NCBI GenBank assembly: GCA_017408185.1
Contig: JAFQVE010000583.1
Span: 1-5,501, forward strand
DNA from: Oscillospiraceae bacterium
GTDB taxonomy: Bacteria > Bacillota_A > Clostridia > Oscillospirales > JAAYXM01
DNA: 5,501 bases
Direction of reading: 5' to 3'
Made by a program: the position numbers and the translations under genes
Notes under the pieces: generated by a model
Seen by the model: only the letters and a program-made list of their open reading frames with translations
Databases searched by the model: none
What the model was told of the DNA's origin: nothing
Shown: positions 1 through 5,501 of the stretch, in pieces
How positions within the stretch are numbered: the first letter of the stretch is position 1
Layout: each line of letters begins with the position of its first letter

Positions 1-688
1 CACGCATTCCCCACAGAAGCGGGTCGTCTCCGTTAAGAACAGCAATGCCGTCTTTGGTAAGACCTTTGAAAATTTCCGTTTTTTCGCGCAATACCCCTTC
101 TTTTGTCCCGAACGCTTCAAGATGGCTTGCACCGATAGTTGTTATCACCGCAACCTCCGGCGCGGCAATCCTTGTAAGCGGCAGAATCTCGCCGAAATGG
201 TTCGTTCCGATTTCAAAAACTGCAGCTTCATGGCTTTTATCAAGTCCAAAAACAGTAAGCGGAAGCCCTATGTTGTTATTATAATTTCCTTGTGTCTTGT
301 GCGTCTTAAATGACGCCGAAAGAGTTGCGGCACACATCTCCTTCGTTGTCGTTTTTCCGACGCTTCCGGTTATGCACACGCGTCGCAAAGAGAGAGTTTC
401 AAGATATCCTTTTGCGATTTTGCCGAGCGCGGCGACGGTGTCATCAACTATAATCTGCGGAATCCGAAGTCCGTGCATCTCACGTGAAACAAGAACAGCC
501 GATGCGCCTTTTTCCTCCGCATCGTGCGCAAAATCATGCCCGTCAAACTTTTCTCCGCAAATGGCAACAAACATTTCTTCCCCGCGTATCTCACGGTTAT
601 CGCGCACGATTCCCGTAATATAAGCGTCTCCGCCGAGAAGTCTGCCGTCGCAAAGCTTTGAAATATACACCACGCTTAATTTTTCCAT
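1..688 (-). CDS. murF: MurF, UDP-MurNAc-tripeptide--D-Ala-D-Ala ligase (partial, 3' end beyond window)
   Basis: This cytoplasmic ATP-dependent ligase adds D-alanyl-D-alanine to the UDP-MurNAc-tripeptide, the last cytoplasmic step of the peptide stem. The window holds the first 229 codons of a protein that is usually about 450 residues long; the rest lies beyond position 1. Visible features in order are: an N-terminal Mur domain with the conserved FVAICGEKFDGHDF stretch (residues 40-53), the ATP-binding P-loop GSVGKTTT (108-115), GNYNNNIGLPLT (134-145), which is the MurF signature, IGASHLEAFG (185-194), and REKTEIF (201-207), whose lysine 203 is the likely carbamylated one by analogy with other Mur ligases. 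There are two tandem ATG codons, at 691 and 688. I chose 688 because AGGAG at 700-696 then sits 7 bases away, against 4 for the upstream ATG, but 691 remains possible. It follows the murE stop directly and must be co-transcribed and probably translationally coupled with it. Confidence 0.96.
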   Translation of the reverse strand, partial: MEKLSVVYISKLCDGRLLGGDAYITGIVRDNREIRGEEMFVAICGEKFDGHDFAHDAEEKGASAVLVSREMHGLRIPQIIVDDTVAALGKIAKGYLETLSLRRVCITGSVGKTTTKEMCAATLSASFKTHKTQGNYNNNIGLPLTVFGLDKSHEAAVFEIGTNHFGEILPLTRIAAPEVAVITTIGASHLEAFGTKEGVLREKTEIFKGLTKDGIAVLNGDDPLLWGMR

Positions 689-691
689 CAT

Positions 692-2131
692 CTATCTCCT
701 AAAATATTCGTTTACTATCTCACGTTCATCCATATGATGCTTTACGTGGTCTATCTCCTGATAGGTCTCGTGGCCTTTTCCGGCAAGCACAACTATATCG
801 CCCTTTCCGGCAATTGAAAGCGCGCGGAAAATGGCTTCACGTCTGTCCGTAACGCGCTCATAGTCCGACGTCACTTCCTCGATACCGGGTATTATGTCAT
901 CGATAATGGCATCCGGATTTTCCGTCCGCGGATTATCAGATGTAACAATAACTAAATCCGCGTTCTCTGCGGCAATTTTGCCCATCTTCGGTCGCTTTGT
1001 AGCATCGCGGTCGCCGCCGCAGCCAAACACTGCGATAACACGCCCCTCAGCTATCTCGCGCACGGTTTTTAAAATATTTTCAAGGCCGTCCGGCGAATGA
1101 GCATAGTCTATCATAACGGTGTAATCCGTATCTGTCGGCACAACCTCGGCACGCCCCTTGACACCTTCGATTCCGCGAAGAGCCGCGCTTATCTGCGGAA
1201 GCGTAATCCCAAGAGAAAGCAGAACGCTTGCGGCACACATAGCATTATAAACCGAGAACTTTCCCGGAATGTTCATTTCTATTCTTCCGATGGTATCAAT
1301 CCCCACCAGTTCAAACTCGACAGATGCCGCCTTTGTACGGATGTTTTTGGCAACATAATCTGCGCTGTTATCCTTTGCGGAATACGTTACGGCACGGCAC
1401 GGAGCATTTTTCGCCATACGCCGTCCCGCCTCATCGTCATAATTAATTACAGCAACCTTCGACTGTTCAAAAAGCTTTCTTTTCGCTTCTTCATATTTTT
1501 CCATCGTCTTGTGAAAATCAAGATGATCCTGAGTGAGATTGGTAAACGCACCAACATCATATTCTATACCGAAAACGCGCGAAAGCTCCAGCGAATGAGA
1601 GGAAACCTCCATAATAACGTGCGTGCACCCCGCATCCCGCATTTTCGCAAAAAGCGCCCAAAGCTCGTGCGATTCCGGAGTTGTTCGCTCTGTCGGAAGC
1701 ACGGTATCTCCTATCATATTCTGGTTGGTACCGATAAGCCCGCACATAGCACCGTTTTCTTCAAGCACGCGCTTTATAAGATATGTTACCGTTGTTTTTC
1801 CGTTAGTTCCGGTAATACCTATCATTTTCATATCCCGCGTCGGATTTCCGTAAAAGTTTTTTGCCGCGGCGGCAAGTGCGCGCCTTGCATCTTCAACAAG
1901 AATCTTATTTTTGCCCGGTGCATCTTTTTTGTCTGTAATAAATGCACACGCGCCGTTTTCAAATGCAGATTTTATATATTTATTTCCGTCCGTCTCGTAA
2001 CCGCGGATTGCGACAAAGACGGTGTCTTTCCCCACTTTGCGCGAATCACACTCAACACCGCACACCTCGGTGTCAAAATCCACATCAGCTGACAGCACTT
2101 CTATGCCGTTTAGTATGTCGCGAAGTTTCAT
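692..2131 (-). CDS. murE: MurE, UDP-MurNAc-L-Ala-D-Glu--meso-diaminopimelate ligase
   Basis: This cytoplasmic Mur ligase attaches the third residue of the peptidoglycan stem peptide, using ATP. The 479-residue length is normal. Motifs in order are: DSRKV (residues 29-33) in the UDP-binding N-terminal domain, P-loop GTNGKTT (108-114), TTPES (150-154), EVSSHSL (175-181), DHLDFH (202-207), EAKRKLF with the probable carbamylated lysine K217, KGRAE (325-329), DYAHSPD (342-348), FGCGGDRDATKRP (369-381) and GKGHE (451-455). DNPR at 399-402 (bases 926-937) is the signature of meso-diaminopimelate specificity; lysine-adding MurE proteins differ at this site. An upstream in-frame ATG at 2194 would add 21 residues unlike MurE, would overlap the PBP gene and has no ribosome binding site, so the MKLRDIL start at 2131 is preferred. 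It starts 25 bases after the PBP stop. Its TAG stop at 694-692 touches the murF start. Confidence 0.98.
   Translation of the reverse strand: MKLRDILNGIEVLSADVDFDTEVCGVECDSRKVGKDTVFVAIRGYETDGNKYIKSAFENGACAFITDKKDAPGKNKILVEDARRALAAAAKNFYGNPTRDMKMIGITGTNGKTTVTYLIKRVLEENGAMCGLIGTNQNMIGDTVLPTERTTPESHELWALFAKMRDAGCTHVIMEVSSHSLELSRVFGIEYDVGAFTNLTQDHLDFHKTMEKYEEAKRKLFEQSKVAVINYDDEAGRRMAKNAPCRAVTYSAKDNSADYVAKNIRTKAASVEFELVGIDTIGRIEMNIPGKFSVYNAMCAASVLLSLGITLPQISAALRGIEGVKGRAEVVPTDTDYTVMIDYAHSPDGLENILKTVREIAEGRVIAVFGCGGDRDATKRPKMGKIAAENADLVIVTSDNPRTENPDAIIDDIIPGIEEVTSDYERVTDRREAIFRALSIAGKGDIVVLAGKGHETYQEIDHVKHHMDEREIVNEYFRR
696..700 (-). promoter_or_regulatory. Ribosome binding site of murF, inside the murE 3' end
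   Basis: The minus strand reads AGGAG here, formed by the last two arginine codons of murE (AGG AGA). It lies 7 bases before the ATG at 688 and 4 before the ATG at 691, so it favours the second ATG. Because it sits inside murE, ribosomes finishing murE would pass over it, which suggests translational coupling. Confidence 0.8.
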
Positions 2132-2143
2132 AAGACTACTCTG

Positions 2144-2150
2144 CCTTTCT
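2144..2150 (-). promoter_or_regulatory. Probable ribosome binding site of murE
   Basis: The minus strand reads AGAAAGG, with 12 bases between it and the ATG at 2131. This is purine-rich but farther from the start than ideal; a second purine run, CAGAG at 2143-2139, lies 7 bases away. No better site serves the longer in-frame ATG at 2194, so these decide for 2131. The weak fit may mean that murE depends partly on coupling with the PBP gene, which ends 25 bases upstream. Confidence 0.5.
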
Positions 2151-2156
2151 TTAAAT

Positions 2157-4418
2157 TTACCGTGAAATACCCTCTGATACGCCGGCGATATCATAAAATT
2201 CTACCGATACCACAGTGCCTTTATTGAGCTTTGTTCCTTCCGGATACTGCTGCTTCGTTGCTCCCACAGCAGACGAACGCTCTGAAACCGCGCCGTTTGC
2301 TTTCATATACAAGCCTGCGTTTGTGAGCACTTTATTTGCAGACTCAGGCGTCATACCGATAACATTCGGCATCTCCACCTGCTCGCCTTCCGCCTTGCCG
2401 CCCATATATACAACAATCGTTGAATTTTTCGGAATTTTCGAGCCTTCTGCCGGAAGCTGATCCGTACAAACCTTTCCGTCGCCTACCGTTTTTATGGTAA
2501 ACGAAGAATAGTTGCGGTTTGTGCTTAAAAGCTTGTTTACACCCTCGCCGGTTCCGCCGATGAGGTTGGGCATTGTTACCTCTGCTCCTACAAGCTCATC
2601 TGCAGTGTATGTCGGTTCAAATCCGAGATACGGTAAAATCTCGCCGAAAACCTTTCCTGCCACGGGTGCTGCAAGCTGGCTACCCTCAAGGTATATGCCG
2701 CGCGGGGTATCAAGCATTACGAGAATTGCAATTTCCGGATCCTCCATAGGTGCAACGCCAAAGAAAGAAGCGATATACTTTTTCCCCTCTTCAGCGGTAT
2801 ATTCGTCAACCTTTTCGGAAGTACCGGTTTTACCGCCTATTCTGTAGCCGGAAACCCTTGCGTTTTTACCCGTTCCCGTTGCAACAGTCTCTTCAATTGA
2901 AGCATTTATAAAATCAGATGTCTTTTCCGATATTATCTGCCGGACAATCTCCGCTTCATTCTTTTTTATAACTATACCGTTATCGTCCACTATTTCTTTT
3001 ACAAGATGCGGCTTCATAAGCTTACCGTCATTTACCACCGCACCAACGGCACACACAATCTGCATCGGCGTTACTTTAAATGTCTGACCGAATGACGCAA
3101 CCGCAAGGCTTACCTTATTCTTCGGATTTTTAAAATCCTTCTCGTTGAAGAAGTAGCCGCCCGCTTCGCCGATAAGGTCTACGCCCGTTTTATCCAGAAG
3201 TCCGAAGCCCTCGCAGTAGTTATAAAACTTTTCATTTCCTATTCTTGCCGCAATATTCATAAGTGCGCAGTTGCAGGATTTTTCAAGTGCCTGGGAAAGC
3301 GAAACATTCCCGTGACCTTCGCGCTTCCAGCAGTGGATAGTTCTGTCGGCAACGCGAAGTCCTCCCGGGCAGTTGAAGCTTGAGTTTTCGTTTACAACTC
3401 CCTCTTCATATCCCATAGCTACCGTGAGTATCTTGAAAACCGAGCCCGGCTCATATGCATCTGAAATAAACTTATTTCTCCACGATGCCTGAAGCTCATT
3501 TGAACGCACCGTTTTTCTTTCATCCTCACTTGCTTCTTCTATTCTTTTAAGCGCCTCGGGATCCGTTATTTCAAACGGTGCATTCAGGTCAAAATCCCCG
3601 TAAGTTGCCATAGCAAGGATTTCGCCTGTTTTTATGTTATAAACTATTCCTGCACCGCGGTTTTCTATCTTTCCGTCAATAACCGCCGTGCGGAGATGGT
3701 TCTCCAGCACCTGCTGAATCGTTTCGTCAATCGTCAGGACAAGATTCTGCCCATTCTGCGCGTCGTGATATTCCTCATATTGGAATGACATATCCGTTCC
3801 GCGTGCATTTTTTGCGGCAATAACTCTTCCCGGCATTCCTTTCAAGACATTTTCATATTTCATTTCAATGCCGAAAAGCCCGGTGTTATCGTCACCGCAA
3901 AAACCGATAACCTGCGATGCAAAGCTCCCGTAAGGATAATAGCGCTTCGTATCCTCGGCAAGGTGAATTCCTTTCACACCATGCTCCTTTATCTGTTCGC
4001 GCAGCTTTGTTGCAGCCTCGATATCTATCTTCTTTTTTATTACCTGATAATAGCTTTTCTTGTTTTCCGTTTTCTTTAAAACGTCATCATATTCAAGCTC
4101 AAGCGTTTCCGAAAGAATTTTTGCAACAGTACGTGCATCCTCCTCAGTCTCCATCTCCGCAGGAGAAATAAACACAGTTTCCGCAGTTGCGCTTACTGCA
4201 ATTTCCTTCATATTACGGTCGTAGATAACTCCGCGCTTCGGCGTGATAACCGTATCACGGGTCTGTTGCTCTATCGCCATAGACTGATATTTTTTATAAT
4301 CAATCAGCTGAATTTTTACGAGCGCTCCCACGAGAGGAAGAAATCCTACCGTAAGGCAGAAAAACATGCAGAATATTATTCTGCCCAGTATTTTGTTTGA
4401 CGGTCCTTTTCTCGCCAC
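2157..4418 (-). CDS. spoVD: Class B penicillin-binding protein with two PASTA domains, SpoVD/FtsI family
   Basis: This is a membrane-anchored D,D-transpeptidase that crosslinks peptidoglycan outside the membrane. The 753 residues show a short basic N-terminus and one membrane segment at about 12-35. RGVIYDRN (62-69) opens the PBP dimerisation region. The transpeptidase domain has active serine S326 in SVFK (326-329), SCN (381-383) and KTGTS (530-534). Two PASTA domains follow, at about 614-674 (starting MPNLIG) and 681-743 (MPNVIG). The start is GTG; the next in-frame ATG, at residue 18, would cut into the membrane anchor, and a good ribosome binding site supports the GTG. The SCN motif and HCW at 362-364 give a cysteine pair 19 residues apart, like the redox-controlled pair of Bacillus subtilis SpoVD, which favours SpoVD over FtsI/PBP2B. 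However, its place next to an ftsL-like gene would also fit a vegetative septal PBP. The family assignment is firm; the choice between spoVD and ftsI is inference. Confidence 0.95.
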   Translation of the reverse strand: MARKGPSNKILGRIIFCMFFCLTVGFLPLVGALVKIQLIDYKKYQSMAIEQQTRDTVITPKRGVIYDRNMKEIAVSATAETVFISPAEMETEEDARTVAKILSETLELEYDDVLKKTENKKSYYQVIKKKIDIEAATKLREQIKEHGVKGIHLAEDTKRYYPYGSFASQVIGFCGDDNTGLFGIEMKYENVLKGMPGRVIAAKNARGTDMSFQYEEYHDAQNGQNLVLTIDETIQQVLENHLRTAVIDGKIENRGAGIVYNIKTGEILAMATYGDFDLNAPFEITDPEALKRIEEASEDERKTVRSNELQASWRNKFISDAYEPGSVFKILTVAMGYEEGVVNENSSFNCPGGLRVADRTIHCWKREGHGNVSLSQALEKSCNCALMNIAARIGNEKFYNYCEGFGLLDKTGVDLIGEAGGYFFNEKDFKNPKNKVSLAVASFGQTFKVTPMQIVCAVGAVVNDGKLMKPHLVKEIVDDNGIVIKKNEAEIVRQIISEKTSDFINASIEETVATGTGKNARVSGYRIGGKTGTSEKVDEYTAEEGKKYIASFFGVAPMEDPEIAILVMLDTPRGIYLEGSQLAAPVAGKVFGEILPYLGFEPTYTADELVGAEVTMPNLIGGTGEGVNKLLSTNRNYSSFTIKTVGDGKVCTDQLPAEGSKIPKNSTIVVYMGGKAEGEQVEMPNVIGMTPESANKVLTNAGLYMKANGAVSERSSAVGATKQQYPEGTKLNKGTVVSVEFYDIAGVSEGISR

Positions 4419-4424
4419 TTTAAT

Positions 4425-4432
4425 ATCACCCC
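4425..4432 (-). promoter_or_regulatory. Ribosome binding site for the GTG start of the PBP gene
   Basis: The minus strand reads GGGGTGAT, close to the extended anti-Shine-Dalgarno complement GGAGGTGAT, and ends 6 bases before the GTG at 4418. This decides for the GTG start, which keeps the whole membrane anchor of the protein. Confidence 0.8.
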
Positions 4433-4446
4433 GACTATATAAAGAT

Positions 4447-4474
4447 GCGGAGAATGCAAAATCACAAACTCCGC
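4447..4474 (-). other. Inverted repeat (possible mRNA stem-loop) between ftsL-like and PBP genes
   Basis: The arms GCGGAG (4474-4469) and CTCCGC (4452-4447) are perfectly complementary over 6 bases, with a 16-base loop in which TGTG and TGCA could add a few weak pairs including wobbles. A run ATCTTTATAT follows rather than a clean T-tract, so it is not a convincing rho-independent terminator. It lies within the 93-base gap and could be a processing or stability element, a weak attenuator, or chance. Confidence 0.35.
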
Positions 4475-4486
4475 TGATAATCCTTG

Positions 4487-4515
4487 CCTATAATTTATAT
4501 TGTGGACACCGTCAA
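4487..4515 (-). promoter_or_regulatory. Weak candidate vegetative promoter for the PBP gene
   Basis: TTGACG at 4515-4510, overlapping the ftsL-like stop codon, matches the -35 consensus in 5 of 6 bases. A 17-base spacer leads to TATAGG at 4492-4487, which matches -10 in only 4 of 6 and lacks the conserved final T. I see no convincing sporulation sigma-E type promoter in this gap. The call rests only on the consensus match and on this being the one sizeable gap in the cluster. Confidence 0.2.
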
Positions 4516-5009
4516 TTTATGTATTCAATAACCGTTGAAAAGCCTTTTGCGAGCCCTGCAACGAGCTTCGATGTCGTCTGCGGCTTTTCCTCGCCTATCT
4601 CAAAGCGGTCTCCTCCGGATGTAGAGACATAGGTTATCTGTGACTTGTCAATTTTGCTCATACCGAGCTTTGTAACTGCCCAGTCGCGCACCTGAAGCGC
4701 GCCCATACGCTGATTGCGGCTCACCTCAAGCATCTGCACCTGCTCACGCAAATCCTCAAGCTCTGCTTCACGGCGGCGGTTAATATCCGATGCCTCCGTA
4801 AGGTGAACATATGAATAAAGAAGAGCGATAAGCATCACAAAAACAACTGCTCCGCAAAAAACGGAGAATCCGCTGATCTGCGGTCTTGCCTTTGCGCGCG
4901 CGACGCTTCTTGCCGCTGTGCGTGCCTTTGCTCCTTTTTTATTTACACTTGTACTGCGGTCAAATCTTGAAAGGTCGTATACCGGTTTACTTTTAGCTAC
5001 TGCCTGCAT
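4512..5009 (-). CDS. ftsL: FtsL-like septum formation protein (single-pass, coiled coil)
   Basis: This is probably the FtsL-type component of the divisome, which in known bacteria forms a complex with DivIC/FtsB and helps recruit or activate the septal PBP. It is identified by architecture and position rather than by strong sequence identity, as is usual for this fast-evolving family. The 165 residues comprise a very basic cytoplasmic segment (1-45, many Lys/Arg/Ala, with YDLSRFD at 11-17), one membrane segment (about 47-69), a charged heptad-like coiled coil (about 72-105), and AVTKLGM followed by SQITYV (111-128). That last arrangement is the typical end of FtsL/DivIC domains. A further tail of about 37 residues follows. 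The ATG at 5009 is preceded by GAAAGGAAAGGG, ending 9 bases upstream. It lies 21 bases after rsmH and directly upstream of the PBP gene, which is the usual place of ftsL. It could be called a generic cell-division protein instead. Confidence 0.85.
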   Translation of the reverse strand: MQAVAKSKPVYDLSRFDRSTSVNKKGAKARTAARSVARAKARPQISGFSVFCGAVVFVMLIALLYSYVHLTEASDINRRREAELEDLREQVQMLEVSRNQRMGALQVRDWAVTKLGMSKIDKSQITYVSTSGGDRFEIGEEKPQTTSKLVAGLAKGFSTVIEYIN

Positions 5010-5018
5010 ATTCTTATG

Positions 5019-5030
5019 CCCTTTCCTTTC
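5019..5030 (-). promoter_or_regulatory. Ribosome binding site of the ftsL-like gene
   Basis: The minus strand reads GAAAGGAAAGGG, filling the first part of the 21-base gap after rsmH and ending 9 bases before the ATG at 5009. Two GG-containing purine runs could each pair with 16S rRNA; the nearer has the better spacing. Confidence 0.65.
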
Positions 5031-5501
5031 TTACAGCCGCTGTGCGACCCGGACCTTTGCCGAGCGCGAGCGCGGATTTTTTTCTACTTCATCTTCACTT
5101 GGGAGAATCGGCTTGTTCGACACACACTTAAGCGTGGGAACCTTACCGCAGACACACACCGGAAGTGACGGCGGACATGTACACGGTTTTTCCGCCTTGC
5201 GGAAGGCGTGCTTTACAAGCCTGTCTTCAAGAGAATGGAACGTGATTATCACTGCGCGTCCACCCGATTTCAACATATCGGGAAGAGCCTCCAAAAACTT
5301 TTCTATCTCCCCAAGCTCATCATTAACTGCAATCCGCAGCCCCTGAAAGCTCCGTTTTGCGGGATGCTGTTTTTCGCGCAGTGCCGCAGCCGGCATGGCA
5401 GATTTTATAATCTCTACAAGCTGCGATGTGGTTGTAATCTCACATTTTTCTCTCTCGCGCACAATTGCCGATGCAATTTTCCCCGCATATCTTTCTTCTC
5501 C
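5031..5501 (-). CDS. rsmH: RsmH (MraW), 16S rRNA m4C1402 methyltransferase (partial, 5' end beyond window)
   Basis: RsmH uses S-adenosylmethionine to methylate N4 of cytidine 1402 in the ribosomal decoding centre. It is the customary early gene of dcw clusters. Only the last 156 codons are present, about half of the usual 310 or so residues; the methyltransferase N-terminus with the SAM-binding loop lies beyond position 5501. The visible part starts [14 protein letters not shown] and continues with TTSQLVEII, then [28 protein letters not shown], the cysteine-rich stretch [13 protein letters not shown], and the terminal [15 protein letters not shown]. All of these are typical RsmH segments in the usual order. 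The frame stays open through the window edge, and a GTG at 5462 is an internal valine, not a start. The TAA stop at 5033-5031 is followed after 21 bases by the ftsL-like gene. Confidence 0.97.
   Translation of the reverse strand, partial: GEERYAGKIASAIVREREKCEITTTSQLVEIIKSAMPAAALREKQHPAKRSFQGLRIAVNDELGEIEKFLEALPDMLKSGGRAVIITFHSLEDRLVKHAFRKAEKPCTCPPSLPVCVCGKVPTLKCVSNKPILPSEDEVEKNPRSRSAKVRVAQRL

Noticed and set aside
45..623. Three plus-strand open frames at the left end of the window
   Set aside because: They are antisense shadows of the murF 5' half, which reads continuously on the minus strand with a P-loop and other MurF signatures.
1097..2092. A 331-codon open frame on the plus strand, antisense to murE
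   Set aside because: It lies wholly inside murE, whose motifs are intact from end to end. The translated product is rich in Arg, His, Cys, Ile and Phe with no recognisable domain, as expected for the complement of a coding gene, and I saw no ribosome binding site evidence for it.
2132..2194. A longer murE starting at the ATG at 2194
   Set aside because: The 21 extra residues do not resemble a MurE N-terminus, the start would overlap the PBP gene by 38 bases, and no ribosome binding site precedes it.
3501..3561. The charged insert before the active-site serine of the PBP (about residues 286-306) as a novel domain
   Set aside because: A charged, helical segment between the DFDLN stretch and the WRNK...EPGS region is, as I remember, common in clostridial SpoVD-like PBPs, so it is probably ordinary.
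4441..4474. The inverted repeat after the ftsL-like gene as a rho-independent terminator
   Set aside because: The stem has only 6 pairs with a 16-base loop, and it is followed by ATCTTTATAT instead of a proper T-run. Termination here would also cut the PBP, murE and murF genes off from the upstream promoter.
5071..5140. The cysteine-rich stretch near the end of RsmH as an unusual metal site
   Set aside because: The CxC...CxCG pattern is a regular part of RsmH proteins from Bacillota and needs no special explanation.
1..5501. Defence system, mobile element, CRISPR, riboswitch or tRNA
   Set aside because: Coding sequence of known wall and division genes fills almost the whole window. I saw no terminal repeats, no regularly spaced repeats and no RNA-gene-like structure.

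Overview
The window is one continuous, minus-strand stretch of a division and cell-wall (dcw) cluster. Read in the direction of transcription, from high to low coordinates, the order is: the 3' half of rsmH (mraW), an FtsL-like membrane protein gene, a PASTA-bearing class B penicillin-binding protein gene (SpoVD/FtsI family), murE, and the first half of murF. All five recognisable genes lie on the minus strand. Apart from one 93-base gap upstream of the PBP gene, they are separated by 25 bases or less, which is the layout of an operon. I see no RNA gene, mobile element, CRISPR array or long repeat.

The gene set and order point to the Bacillota, most likely class Clostridia. The evidence is the order rsmH, ftsL-like, PBP with two C-terminal PASTA domains, murE, murF; strong purine-rich ribosome binding sites; a short basic FtsL-like protein with one membrane segment; and SpoVD-like cysteines in the PBP. 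The DNPR motif in MurE predicts meso-diaminopimelate peptidoglycan. GC content looks moderate by eye and no genus can be named.

Region by region: 5031-5501 is the C-terminal part of RsmH, a 16S rRNA methyltransferase. 4512-5009 is the FtsL-like divisome protein. 4419-4511 is a gap holding a small inverted repeat, a weak promoter-like sequence and the ribosome binding site of the next gene. 2157-4418 is the transpeptidase. 692-2131 is MurE. 1-688 is the N-terminal half of MurF, cut by the window edge.

The genes work together. MurE and MurF add the third residue and the terminal D-Ala-D-Ala to the UDP-MurNAc peptide in the cytoplasm. The PBP crosslinks the finished peptides outside the membrane, and FtsL-like proteins help to recruit and activate such PBPs at the septum. 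I found no undescribed system. The points worth a second look are the SpoVD-type cysteine pair in the PBP active site, the in-frame murE/murF junction separated by a single TAG, the extended C-terminal tail of the FtsL-like protein, and the structured gap before the PBP gene.
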